Shown here: piece after piece, positions 52,576 through 61,607 of the stretch
Layout: each line of letters begins with the position of its first letter
How positions within the stretch are numbered: position 1 is the first letter of the stretch
Source: Desulfomonile tiedjei
GTDB taxonomy: Bacteria > Desulfobacterota > Desulfomonilia > Desulfomonilales > Desulfomonilaceae
NCBI GenBank assembly: GCA_016218715.1
Contig: JACRDG010000120.1
Span: forward strand, 62,001 to 126,000
Direction of reading: 5' to 3'
Length of the DNA: 64,000 bases
Program-made: the position numbers and the translations under genes
The notes under the pieces: model-generated
Told to the model about the DNA's origin: nothing
Database searches by the model: none
Seen by the model: only the letters and a program-made list of their open reading frames with translations

Positions 52576-54789
52576 TCATGCCCCTATCGACAGGGCTGCC
52601 ATCAATTTGCGCAACTCCTGGAGACCTGCATCGGTGATTGCGGTGATTTGATACCCTGCGACCGTCTCCCCGGTGGACTCGTCAGTCTGGGTCCAGCGGC
52701 ATACTGCATCGAAAACGAAGGGGAACACATCATGGAACTCGGTCCCCTGAACCAACAGCCCCTTCTTCTCCCCTTCCATAGTCTTGATTCCCTGTATTTT
52801 CAAACCCTTTTCGCTGATGTCTATGATCGTGCCCTCGCTCAGTAGATTGTTCGCCTCGTAAATGGGCACCGAGACGACCATGTAATTCCGCGGCAACGCG
52901 CGATTTACGGTTTCATCCTCTTGCTGTTGGTCTTGCTCCTGTTCTCGGGTATCCGGCTGAGCCTTTCTCTCGATCTCGTCCTCGCTTACCACTCCGGCAG
53001 CCACCAGTTGCTTGAAGACGTTGTCCAGGCCGGTGGCCGTGAGACCGTATTTGTCCATCATCTGGGAGTCCGCGATGCCCGCTCGGATGTCCGCGGTTAT
53101 CTTGCTGGACTTGATGGTCTTCTTCTGTGGCTCCGGCGGCTCTGTCACAGGTATGCGACTTACCTCGATAGCCACCGTCTCGTCATATGAGGACAAGCGG
53201 CCGTAAATCTCCGACGGTTTCGCTATGTTCGCCTGAAGCAGTTTCTGGAAGACGCTCTGCAATCCCTTCGCGGTAAGTTTATGCTTCTCCATCAGTTCCG
53301 GATCGGTCAAACCCGCTCGTATATCCTGCACCACATCCTTGGCCCTGATCTGCCGTTTCCCGGGCTCCGGCTTTGGATGCTCGCGCTCCTTCTCAACAGC
53401 TTTGTCCGGGGCAATCTCTCGCAGAAACACGAGCACACCCGCGACCTCGCCTTGTCCGCCATGAAAGGGCCAGGCAGTCAATTTCGCAGAGACCTGTCCG
53501 CCGTCTTTGCACGATCGTTTGGCGTCGAAATCCTTGCAGGGGATGCCGTTCCTGATCAGACCTTCAATCATTGACCCTTCAAGCTCTCGCTGAGATGCGG
53601 GAATGAACGGCGACTCTTCCTCTCGCAACTCATCCACAGACCATCCGAATTCCTCGCTAAACGCGGGATTCGTATAAGTCGCCTTCCCCTCCGTGTCGTA
53701 AATCACCAGTGCGTCGGGGAACGAGTCCAGGGCAGAACGATAGCATTCCAAGCCTGTCTGGGCTTCTTCACACAGCGCTCTGGCTTGTAATTCGGCTTCC
53801 CGCCAGGCCTGCTCGGCCCGTCTGCGCACACTGACGTCGATGCCAACCAGGACATAATGTGACAACTTGTCAGTCGAATCAAAGACCGGCGTTCCGTGCC
53901 ATTCCACCGGAACTTCCCGCCCGTCTCTTGACAGGACAAAACCCTCCCTTGTCATCGGCGCGGGTTTTGCCGCTGAATTCAACAGATCGTCCCAGCCTTC
54001 GGTTCTCGACCGCTCCGGCACAAAATTGGTTACGAAGTCCACACCAATGACTTCTGCCGAGGAATATCCGAGGCACTCGAGGATCGCCGGGTTCATAATC
54101 ACGATCTTGCCGTGCGGGTCGAGAACCGCGAAAAAGATGGCCGCATGCTCCATGAATCGTGCCGGGAAATCCGTCTCAGTTTGGGGCAACAGTTCCGTGC
54201 TTTTCTGCTCGTCTACTCGGTCTTCCAGGGCCGCTGTTACGATTTGGGAAAGCCTCTCCTGTTCTTGGAGGGGCTGCTCCCCCTCATCCAGTTCTGCCTG
54301 GGTTGGCAACTCTCCAGGTATTCCCGGCTCTGATAAGGGTTCCTCCTCGGCTATGTCCCGTACGGGAGGGAGCAGTTCAGGCTCTTCGACGCTCCGTGCC
54401 GATCCACCTTCCCCGCCTTCGGTTTGCGCACCTGCCGATTCTTCGGGACCGGTGCCTTGCTCCGTCAAACCTGACGCAGCTTCTTCGATCGGGATCTTAG
54501 CCTCGTCCACGACCGAAAGAAATCGATCGGCCGGAATTTCAGATGCGGCGAGTTCAGGCTCGGGTGCGTCGCTGGAGATCGCCAGGCGGTTCGCTCCCCC
54601 ATCTGTTTTCAAGAAGTAGTGCTTGACCAGGGCTCCTGCAGCACCACCAAGAACGGTGGAAACGATGAGTCCTGGGATCTCAAAAAGGTCCGCACCGAGA
54701 GCCATCCGCTGAAGTATCACGATCAGGTCGACAGCGAGGGCTCCCATTACCGCATACTGCGCCAGCGAGATTACGGTCCTGGTCTTCAT
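52576..54789 (-). CDS. Membrane protein with two PAS domains, two repeated modules and PilZ
   Basis: 737 residues. Two N-terminal membrane helices (about 12-28 and 38-58), a long acidic Glu/Pro-rich linker (about 70-200), PAS (205-320), PAS (345-460), two copies of a 45-residue module (477-530: DVVQDIRAGLTDPELMEK; 557-608: KITADIRAGIADSQMMDK) and a C-terminal PilZ domain (630-733: IIDISEKGLKIQG). PilZ domains usually bind cyclic di-GMP, but the RxxxR part is weak here (ALPRN). The same module makes up most of the two genes upstream, so the three form a functional set, read leftward. Confidence 0.8.
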   Translation of the reverse strand: MKTRTVISLAQYAVMGALAVDLIVILQRMALGADLFEIPGLIVSTVLGGAAGALVKHYFLKTDGGANRLAISSDAPEPELAASEIPADRFLSVVDEAKIPIEEAASGLTEQGTGPEESAGAQTEGGEGGSARSVEEPELLPPVRDIAEEEPLSEPGIPGELPTQAELDEGEQPLQEQERLSQIVTAALEDRVDEQKSTELLPQTETDFPARFMEHAAIFFAVLDPHGKIVIMNPAILECLGYSSAEVIGVDFVTNFVPERSRTEGWDDLLNSAAKPAPMTREGFVLSRDGREVPVEWHGTPVFDSTDKLSHYVLVGIDVSVRRRAEQAWREAELQARALCEEAQTGLECYRSALDSFPDALVIYDTEGKATYTNPAFSEEFGWSVDELREEESPFIPASQRELEGSMIEGLIRNGIPCKDFDAKRSCKDGGQVSAKLTAWPFHGGQGEVAGVLVFLREIAPDKAVEKEREHPKPEPGKRQIRAKDVVQDIRAGLTDPELMEKHKLTAKGLQSVFQKLLQANIAKPSEIYGRLSSYDETVAIEVSRIPVTEPPEPQKKTIKSSKITADIRAGIADSQMMDKYGLTATGLDNVFKQLVAAGVVSEDEIERKAQPDTREQEQDQQQEDETVNRALPRNYMVVSVPIYEANNLLSEGTIIDISEKGLKIQGIKTMEGEKKGLLVQGTEFHDVFPFVFDAVCRWTQTDESTGETVAGYQITAITDAGLQELRKLMAALSIGA

Positions 54790-54798
54790 AGTTCTGTC

Positions 54799-54939
54799 TC
54801 ACAGTGCGGAGACAAGCTTCTGAAAGAGGCTCTGAAGGCCCCGGGAAGAAAGGCCATACGTTTCCATTCGCGCCGTGTCGCTCAATCCTCCCCGAATGGA
54901 TTCCAGAACCTTTTTTGCGTCAACAACTTTCTTGTTCAT
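54799..54939 (-). CDS. 46-residue protein made of one repeated module
   Basis: The ATG at 54939, behind AGGACAC, gives a protein that is nothing but one copy of the module (VLESIRGGLSDTARMETYGL; SSRGLQSLFQKL). A longer open frame from 55002 has an improbable Cys/Arg-rich N-terminus. It lies 9 bases before the PAS-PilZ gene and 128 bases after the two-module gene. Confidence 0.7.
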   Translation of the reverse strand: MNKKVVDAKKVLESIRGGLSDTARMETYGLSSRGLQSLFQKLVSAL

Positions 54940-55067
54940 AAGTGTCCTGTCCAGCAGCCTGCAAGTGCATCCCGGTTTCCGGCTCCGATCGGCCGATTTC
55001 ATGCGTCGTTCGACGACAGCCTACCGCGGCGGTCTCCATCAACCCTAGTGGAGCCGCTCTTTGAAAT

Positions 55068-55931
55068 TCAAAGCGCAGCACTATGGCTCCACCCGGTGCC
55101 TGCGGAAATCACTATGAGTAAGGCACTTGCCAGTATGACCCAGGCCATCGTGATCACGGCTTTGGTTTCCGGCGCAAGAGTCGAATTGCGATAGAGCGCA
55201 AAGAAGCCCAGTGGAAAGAGCCCCAGCAGGAGCAGAATGACAACAAGGGCATTGTCGTACCAGGATGTCTCGCGTGGGCGGGCATCGGGCCTCACGGGCT
55301 TGGCTGGCGTTGCCGCTTTGTCCGCCGACGGCGTTGTGTGTCTCGCCGGCTGGTGTTGGACTGTACGAATCGCTTGTGCCTGCTTGCCCTGCCCCGCGGC
55401 AGCCAGTCCGTCCGCTGAACCGTGTCCCAGTTGCTTCATCACGTACGAGAAACTCATCAAGTCTTCTTTCAACGAGACCGTGTGGTCGAATCCCACACTC
55501 CTTCGGGCAAGATCGCTCTGCGTTATCGCTCCCACCGTTGTCAGCTTCCCAAAGAGGCTTTCAAGCCCTTTTGCGGACAGCCGGTATTTCTTCATGAGAG
55601 CCGAATCGTCCATCCCCGATCGGATGTCCCTGGCAGCCTCCTGGACGCCTATACGTGCCGAGGATTTGCTTTTGGGTGCATGGCGGCCCTCGTCCGTTTC
55701 ACTCCCAGCATCGGCATGGAGTGCGTCCAACGATATGTTGACCGTCCCGAGGCAGCCGGGAAGTCGTCCCTCCAGTTCCGATATGTCGATGAAACCCGCT
55801 GTTACGAGCTTGTCGAATAGGCTTTGCAGTCCATCGGGTGCGAGCTTGTATTTGGCCATGAGCGTGGAATCACCCTTCCCAGCCCGGATATCCGCGACGA
55901 CTTCCTTCGCGCTTATAACTCTCTTCGCCAT
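55068..55931 (-). CDS. Two-module protein with C-terminal membrane helices
   Basis: 287 residues after AAGGAGTC. Module 1 (about 5-50: VVADIRAGKGDSTLMAKY; GLQSLFDKL) and module 2 (about 93-140: AARDIRSGMDDSALMKKY; GLESLFGKL) are followed by a low-complexity linker and two membrane helices (ALVVILLLLGLFPLGFFALY; AVITMAWVILASALLIVIS). No catalytic motif. Its orientation suggests the modules lie in the cytoplasm, tethered to the membrane. It is the first gene after the sigma-54-type promoter at 56094-56110. Confidence 0.75.
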   Translation of the reverse strand: MAKRVISAKEVVADIRAGKGDSTLMAKYKLAPDGLQSLFDKLVTAGFIDISELEGRLPGCLGTVNISLDALHADAGSETDEGRHAPKSKSSARIGVQEAARDIRSGMDDSALMKKYRLSAKGLESLFGKLTTVGAITQSDLARRSVGFDHTVSLKEDLMSFSYVMKQLGHGSADGLAAAGQGKQAQAIRTVQHQPARHTTPSADKAATPAKPVRPDARPRETSWYDNALVVILLLLGLFPLGFFALYRNSTLAPETKAVITMAWVILASALLIVISAGTGWSHSAAL

Positions 55932-56093
55932 GCGTAGACTCCTTCCGTCTGCACGGGTTGGCGCCCCTCAGCCTTCCGGCCCTACGAGAGAGCGTTGCCA
56001 TGCTCTCATCGACATCTACCGCTCACGTGTAATCGTCTACCAGGCAGGTGCTTGCGAGATGGCACATGGGTCTGATTCGACCACGGAAAGAAT

Positions 56094-56110
56094 AGCAATT
56101 CGCGTGCCAT
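56094..56110 (-). promoter_or_regulatory. Sigma-54-type promoter of the repeated-module operon
   Basis: Read on the reverse strand, ATGGCACGCGAATTGCT contains intact TGGCACG and TTGCT at the exact spacing. The flanking Y and R positions differ. It lies about 165 bases before the first start codon at 55931. Confidence 0.6.
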
Positions 56111-56507
56111 CTGCTCGGTCCGCGGACTGAACCGTAACCTATGGTTCTTTCATAAGATTTCTCGACCGATTCGTTCGGGGCTCGATGCGCTGCGCGTCCT
56201 GAATGTCATATTTCCGCTGGTGGTGCGTCGAAAGCACCCGAACACCACCGGCCCTCATGAATATCAAGTGGTTAGGCGGCAGCTATGTGTAAAAATTCCA
56301 CATACGCAGATGAAAGCCCGAGCCGGAATCTTGCCTGAACTTTCGTCTTTGACCTTCAGGCCTGAAAATGATGGTTGACTGAGCACGCACGGGTGAAGTA
56401 TGCTCAGGCTCGCAGAAATGCCCTGGCCATACAGGAAAGAAATTGCAGTCACTCGCCCGTAGAGCGCAGGCTCGGGCGGTCGCGCATTTTGTTCTGGAGG
56501 ATACGAG
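56111..56507. other. Intergenic region between divergent operons
   Basis: About 400 bases with no supported gene. It should hold the promoter for the rightward secreted-protein operon; I could not identify a clear one. Confidence 0.35.
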
Positions 56508-56777
56508 ATGAAGAGGCTGATACTTGCGGCGCTGCTGGCTCTTCTGCTTTCATGCTCGGTTTTCGCACAATATTATTCTGTCGTGCCCGGAGTAGCCGTC
56601 AAACCCGATGGAGGGACCAACTACGTGTTTCCCGGCGGTGCCCCGTTCAAAGCCGGCCCGAACACGGTGTATGCGTATCCCAATGCCAAGTATAGTATCA
56701 GTCCGCTGTACGGGGTCTCCTATCCGCACGACGTCATTCCTTTGTGGCAGCCGAATCCTCCGGAACTCCCCAAGTGA
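56508..56777 (+). CDS. Small secreted protein, Tyr/Pro-rich
   Basis: GGAGGATACGAG precedes the ATG. The 89-residue precursor has a clear signal peptide (MKRLILAALLALLLSCSVFA), possibly a lipoprotein-like Cys at 16, and a mature part of about 69 residues rich in Tyr, Pro, Gly and Val (AVKPDGGTNYVFPGGAPFKA). No family is recognised. It is followed after 107 bases by a PqqD/M50/HlyD-type protein and may be the substrate of that system. Confidence 0.6.
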   Translation: MKRLILAALLALLLSCSVFAQYYSVVPGVAVKPDGGTNYVFPGGAPFKAGPNTVYAYPNAKYSISPLYGVSYPHDVIPLWQPNPPELPK

Positions 56778-56884
56778 TTCACGGGGTTTCCTTCACCGGA
56801 GAGGCGTGATCGCTCGGTCGCGAGTAGTGAAGGGGACCATCCCCATCGCGCACATAAGGGACTTTAGGCCGCGGGAAACGAGAC

Positions 56885-58999
56885 ATGGAATTGCGTCCCA
56901 AGTTCCGCGCAGACTGCACCGTTCACCGTCAAAACGACGGAGAATCGGCGGAGAGGATTGTTCTCAACGACCCCGTTTCCGGCAAGTTCTATCGGCTGTC
57001 GGAGTACGAGTTCCGGTTACTCAGCGCACTCGACGGCGCTGTCACGGTTGATGAAGCAGCAGAAAAGCTGAAGGCCGCTGGGCATTATTATGCTCCAACG
57101 GACGCGCGGCAGATTGTGGCAAAGGCTTCGCAACTGGGGCTCCTGTTGGGGACGGGATACAGCACCGCGCTGCACCTGCAGACCATCAAGAGCAAATTGA
57201 AGTCAGTCAAAAGAACGAGACTGCTCTCCAACGTCTACTATCTCTTCATCCCCATTTGGGACCCGGATCGGTTCCTCAATAGGACTGTGTGGGTTTTCAG
57301 GCTGGTGGCCACCCGCCGGACGGCCTTGTTCGGGACGCTCGCTGCCCTCGGCGCGATCTATCTCATTGTCGCCGGCCTGCCTCGCATCAATCTGGAATAT
57401 CTGTTCTTTTTCAACTGGGAGAACCTCCTCTACCTGTGGGGCACTGTCGCGCTTACCAAGCTTGTCCACGAGTTCGCTCATGCGTATACGGCAAAACATT
57501 TTGGGTTGCGCGTTCCCGAGATGGGGGTCGCGTTTCTCATCTTTTTTCCGTGTCTCTACTGCAATACCACGGATGCGTGGCAATTGGCGGACCGGAGACA
57601 ACGGGCAGCCATCGCCGCAGCGGGTATAGTGGCCGAGGGAGTCCTGGCGGTCATCGCGACCTACGTATGGTTCTTTTCCAGGCCCGGTCTACTCAATTCG
57701 TTGGCCTTTTACCAGATGGCGGTCTCGTTCGGGTCCACCGTCCTGTTCAATGGGAACCCGCTTCTGAAGTTCGACGGCTATTTCATCTTGATCGATGTCC
57801 TCGGTTTGCCCAACCTTGCAGGCAATTCGCTGAAGCATGTCAAATACCTGTTTATGAACCGCGTGATGGGGAACGAACAGTTCTCCACCCCCGCGCAAAA
57901 CCCCGGGCAAGCACAGATTTTTGCGGTGTACGGCATATGTGCCCTCTGCTACCGGATGACACTCTATACCGCGATCGTCGTAGGCGTGTACCATCGTTTC
58001 GACAAGGTGATAGGGATTGCATTGGCGATCCTGGCCCTCGGTTTATTCGTGGTGCGGCCGATGTGGGGAGGGATCCGAACGCTGTACAGCAGCCGACAGG
58101 GACTGAGTCCCAGGCCGCGAGGGGTGGTCGTTCTTGCTATTGTCACGGCGCTCCTCGCGGGCCTCGTGTTTGTACCCCATTCCAGCACCTCGGTCTATCC
58201 GTGTTTCGTGGGTTCCGAAAAGGTCCAGAAGCTCACGGTCCCGCTGCAGACTCTGGTCAAAAAGGTGTACGTCCAGGAAGGGTCTGTTGTGAACAAAGGA
58301 GACCTTCTCTTCCAACTGGACACGTCTGCAATCATGCTGAAGCTACGCCAGAAGCAATGGGAACAAAAGGCGATCGCGAAAGAAATCCTGATGCTCCTCT
58401 TGGACCAGAAGCTCAGGAGCAAAGCCGAAGGCAAGGAAGTGGAACTGCGGCATGTGGAAGACGAGATCCTGATGCTCGAGGAGCGCCTGAGGATGGCGGA
58501 AAGCAGCATTATCGCTCCTTTCGACGGAGTGGTGACGAAAATCGATCCCCGTGTCCAAGAAGGGTTCCAGCCGGGAGAAGGGATGGTGGTCGGGGAAATG
58601 CAGTCCGCGACGGACATCGTGGTTCATGCGCTCGTCCCTTCCTCGGACATCGTCCAAGTCCGTGAGAACCAGGCGGTGGTAATATGGCTGCCTGTGGGTA
58701 CGGGAAAGATCTTGAACAGGAAGGTCGATTCCGTAAAATCGTACAGCGAAAAGGACTTGCGCAATTCACCATTTTCCAGCCGGGTCGGCGGCGAGCTTGC
58801 CACGGAGATGAGAGGCGAAAACCGGGAGGATGCCCCGCTGGAACCTCAGTATGATTGCTCTGTGCGGTTAACCGATGTGGACCGCTCCATCCCACTGGGC
58901 ATGACGGGACGCATGGCTGTGCTGTCGCCTCCGAGGAGCCTGGCGGCTCGAGTCGTGGACGGCGTAATCAGAACCTTTAACCGGGAATCGCTTCTTTAA
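56885..58999 (+). CDS. PqqD-like, M50 metalloprotease and HlyD-type fusion protein
   Basis: 704 residues. An N-terminal PqqD-like part (about 25-95: VLNDPVSGKFYRLSEYEFRL; VTVDEAAEKL) precedes a polytopic membrane region with the zinc motif HEFAH (195-199) and FDGYF (296-300), as in site-2 proteases of family M50. Then comes a periplasmic membrane-fusion part with a biotinyl-lipoyl-like fold (LVKKVYVQEGSVVNKGDLLF; APFDGVVTKI) and a coiled coil. This resembles the putative peptide zinc metalloproteases found with peptide-modification clusters. The HlyD-type partner follows after 13 bases. Confidence 0.82.
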   Translation: MELRPKFRADCTVHRQNDGESAERIVLNDPVSGKFYRLSEYEFRLLSALDGAVTVDEAAEKLKAAGHYYAPTDARQIVAKASQLGLLLGTGYSTALHLQTIKSKLKSVKRTRLLSNVYYLFIPIWDPDRFLNRTVWVFRLVATRRTALFGTLAALGAIYLIVAGLPRINLEYLFFFNWENLLYLWGTVALTKLVHEFAHAYTAKHFGLRVPEMGVAFLIFFPCLYCNTTDAWQLADRRQRAAIAAAGIVAEGVLAVIATYVWFFSRPGLLNSLAFYQMAVSFGSTVLFNGNPLLKFDGYFILIDVLGLPNLAGNSLKHVKYLFMNRVMGNEQFSTPAQNPGQAQIFAVYGICALCYRMTLYTAIVVGVYHRFDKVIGIALAILALGLFVVRPMWGGIRTLYSSRQGLSPRPRGVVVLAIVTALLAGLVFVPHSSTSVYPCFVGSEKVQKLTVPLQTLVKKVYVQEGSVVNKGDLLFQLDTSAIMLKLRQKQWEQKAIAKEILMLLLDQKLRSKAEGKEVELRHVEDEILMLEERLRMAESSIIAPFDGVVTKIDPRVQEGFQPGEGMVVGEMQSATDIVVHALVPSSDIVQVRENQAVVIWLPVGTGKILNRKVDSVKSYSEKDLRNSPFSSRVGGELATEMRGENREDAPLEPQYDCSVRLTDVDRSIPLGMTGRMAVLSPPRSLAARVVDGVIRTFNRESLL

Positions 59000-59012
59000 T
59001 AGGGGACGTCTC

Positions 59013-60503
59013 GTGGCGATAGGCGATGCACCGAAACGTGTGACCGGTGGACTCGGGGAAACCTCGGAGACGACATCCGCAGAGACGATGGACCCCAAGC
59101 AGAGAACGCTCGCCCTCGCCCTGGAATTGTCAAAGCGAGCCCAGGAAGCGGCATCTCTGGACGAACTCTCCATGATACTCACCAACGACCTGCGAATTCT
59201 CGTCGAGTTTGACCGGGCCCTTCTCATCACCCACGTTGGAGCGGCGTCGGAGCTGGCGGCTGCCACGAATCAACCGGCCCTGGAAAAGAAGTTCCCGTTG
59301 TACAAGCTGGCCGGTGGCCTCCCGGAAAGTCTCAAAGGGGTTGAAAAAGGTGTCCTGATCTCGGGCAAGGCCGATGCCATCGACCTGGCCACGGAGGACC
59401 TGCCCCCCGCGGCCCGAGACGAACTCCTGTCATACGTGAAACGCTCGGAATGTTCCTTTCTGCTTTGCGTGCCGCTCAATCACAACCAAACGCTCCTGGG
59501 ACATCTCCTCCTGGAGTTCTACGGGAACAGCGTTCCCAATCAAGTGCAAGTACTGACGGTGTTGAGTGTCGCTCCTCTCCTGGCGGCCGCTCTGGCAGAG
59601 AAATGGCTGTTGCGCGAGAAACCCGACATCTGGCAACAGGTCTTCCCGACGAGCCAACCCGGCCGGCGTTCAAGATTACTCTCGCAGCGGACCGGCTGGG
59701 CAGTAGCCGTGGCACTGGTGCTCCTCGGGGCAATCCTCGCGATGCCCATGAACTACACGGTAGGAGGCGAGGCCGAAGTGGCTTTGCACGAAAAGCATAT
59801 TGCTTTCGTGAAGATAGACGGTCTCGTGGAACGCATCGACGTCGCCGAAGGGTCCACGGTGGAGAAGGACCAGGTGGTCGCGGTCCTCGACAGAAGAGAG
59901 CTTGACCAGGAGACAAAAAGCGCAAGGAGGCGCCTGGAAATCCTCACCAGGGAAATGACGCTTCTCAAGCTAGAGGGCGGGCAGCAGCCCTCGAAGCTCG
60001 CGGAAAGCGAACTGGTGCAACTCAAAGCCGCCGGGGTGAGGGAGGAATTGGAATACCTCAGGTGGAAGGCGGGCTTCCTCGACATCAAGGCGCCGGTCTC
60101 AGGGGTGGTGGTAACCAGGGAGGTGGATAGTCTCGTGGGCAAGCGGTTCAAGGCAGGCGAGCCGTTCTGTGAAATTGCAGCTCCCGGCGAATTGCGGGCC
60201 GACGTTTACGTGCCCGAGGACAAAATAAGTTATGTGCGCACAGGCCAACCTGTCGAAGTATACCTCAACAGTGAACCTGGGAAAGCCTTGCCATCAAAAG
60301 TCGCCGAGATAGCCCCCATGGCTCAGGTCTTCCCACGCCTCGGCAATGTCTACCGGGTGGCCGCAACTTTTTCCGGAACCACGGAAGAGGTGAAGGTCGG
60401 CATGAAAGGGATCGGCAAGATAGAGACCGAGCGCACGAGTTTGTACCAGATCCTGAAACAACGCTTTCTCACACGATGGAATCAATATTCGATATATTTC
60501 TAG
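59013..60503 (+). CDS. HlyD-type membrane-fusion protein with N-terminal GAF domain
   Basis: The GTG start follows AGGGGACG. The 496-residue protein has a cytoplasmic GAF-like domain (about 30-205: LVEFDRALLITHVG; CSFLLCVPLNHNQTLLGHLLLEFYG), a membrane helix (about 230-248), and a periplasmic HlyD-like part (VERIDVAEGSTVEKDQVVAV; IKAPVSGVVV). There is no ABC transporter or outer-membrane factor gene next to it. A GAF sensor fused to an adaptor subunit suggests that export is regulated from the cytoplasm. Confidence 0.8.
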   Translation: MAIGDAPKRVTGGLGETSETTSAETMDPKQRTLALALELSKRAQEAASLDELSMILTNDLRILVEFDRALLITHVGAASELAAATNQPALEKKFPLYKLAGGLPESLKGVEKGVLISGKADAIDLATEDLPPAARDELLSYVKRSECSFLLCVPLNHNQTLLGHLLLEFYGNSVPNQVQVLTVLSVAPLLAAALAEKWLLREKPDIWQQVFPTSQPGRRSRLLSQRTGWAVAVALVLLGAILAMPMNYTVGGEAEVALHEKHIAFVKIDGLVERIDVAEGSTVEKDQVVAVLDRRELDQETKSARRRLEILTREMTLLKLEGGQQPSKLAESELVQLKAAGVREELEYLRWKAGFLDIKAPVSGVVVTREVDSLVGKRFKAGEPFCEIAAPGELRADVYVPEDKISYVRTGQPVEVYLNSEPGKALPSKVAEIAPMAQVFPRLGNVYRVAATFSGTTEEVKVGMKGIGKIETERTSLYQILKQRFLTRWNQYSIYF

Positions 60504-60520
60504 TACCAAATCGGTTTCCA

Positions 60521-60590
60521 AGACGTAATCTGGGGAGCACCTTTTTGAAAAAGGTATCTCCCCTGATTGCTTCTCAAAAACAGCATCGTT
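60521..60590. repeat. Dispersed hairpin repeat A, copy 4; bidirectional terminator
   Basis: AATCTGGGGAGCACCTTTTT (60527-60546) pairs with GAAAAAGGTATCTCCCC and TGATT (60547-60568), a stem of about 20 bases with two mismatches, followed by the conserved TGCTTCT tail. It lies between two converging genes. Confidence 0.75.
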
Positions 60591-61484
60591 TCAGATGAAT
60601 TTCTTCACCAGACTGTCCCACCCCATGTCCTTGAAGGCTCCGTACACATCTGTGATGGGCTCGCCACCGGCAGCCGCTGCAGCCACCGGATCGTCTGCGA
60701 TCATGGAGAGCAGGCGCTCTGCTTCCGCTTCAACGAACCTCGCGGCCTCGATGCCGAATGCGAGTCCCTTGAGGTCGGATCTCAGCTCCATGGGATCGAT
60801 CAGCATCACCCAGCCTCCCGTATACGGTTCCGAGTTGGTCACTCCCGGCTGGTCGAGCAGCTTCTGGTTCACTGCAGTGACCACTCCGGTGAGGGGAGAC
60901 CGCACGCCTGCCTCGTGACCTTCACGCGCGAGGATGAAACATTCTTCGCTGGTCTTGAACCGGGTACCCAGGGACGGCAGACGGAAATTGCTCACGGTCC
61001 CGACCAATCGGTTCCCGAAGTCGTCCAAACCCACGCGGACACGACCGCCGTATTCCACCCTGGCCCAACCGTGGCCGATGTGGATGTAGTAGTCCCTCGG
61101 GACCCTGTATCCATGTGCGTTCAGATACTGGGGAGGCCCGAACATAGTGTGATCCATCTGCATCATGTCATCGAGCATCTGATCGTACGGACAGGTGGCG
61201 CATTCGTAGTTGTGTGCGCACATCTTGCTCGCGGGCGCTCCGCCGGTGAGCGCATGACGGCAGCGGAGATCCGCGCGAAGTCTTCGCGAGACCTCGGTTC
61301 CCCACCCCGCGGCCTCTTCTTCCCGCGCGATCTTACGCCCCATAACCGTATCGAAGGCGCAGGTCGTGCAATCGAACGCATTGTCGCAATATTTCACCGG
61401 CACCACTTTTGCCCTCATCCAGATGCATTCCTTTTCGGCAAAATTGAAACCGGTTATCGTCTGCCTCTTTTCTGTGGTTGCCAT
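60591..61484 (-). CDS. GcvH-like protein with Cys-rich N-terminus, lacking the lipoyl lysine
   Basis: AAAGGAGGTCCGTC precedes the start. Residues about 30-105 carry cysteines (C33, C39, C42, C75, C89, C95, C98) in patterns such as CTTCAFD and CATCPYDQMLDD, likely to bind metal or a cluster. Residues about 130-250 resemble glycine cleavage H protein (HIGHGWARVEYGGRVRVGLD; RSPLTGVVTAVNQKL). At the place where GcvH has ESVK, the sequence is LAREGH, so the lipoylated lysine is absent. No other glycine-cleavage gene is nearby. The function is unknown; the paralogous short protein before it shares the Cys-rich part. Confidence 0.75.
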   Translation of the reverse strand: MATTEKRQTITGFNFAEKECIWMRAKVVPVKYCDNAFDCTTCAFDTVMGRKIAREEEAAGWGTEVSRRLRADLRCRHALTGGAPASKMCAHNYECATCPYDQMLDDMMQMDHTMFGPPQYLNAHGYRVPRDYYIHIGHGWARVEYGGRVRVGLDDFGNRLVGTVSNFRLPSLGTRFKTSEECFILAREGHEAGVRSPLTGVVTAVNQKLLDQPGVTNSEPYTGGWVMLIDPMELRSDLKGLAFGIEAARFVEAEAERLLSMIADDPVAAAAAGGEPITDVYGAFKDMGWDSLVKKFI

Positions 61485-61607
61485 GACGGACCTCCTTTGG
61501 ATTATCGTTACTTCTGAATCGGTAAGCTCTGGTATTGGATAGCGGATCTCGGCGGAACGAGTGTTGTTCGCTCGACCCCGACTTCGTGTCGCACGGTGCC
61601 GCAGTCT

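Noticed and set aside
57289..58665. 458-codon second forward frame inside the M50/HlyD gene
   Set aside because: Arg/Pro/Gly-rich, no motif; the other frame carries HEFAH and the adaptor domain.
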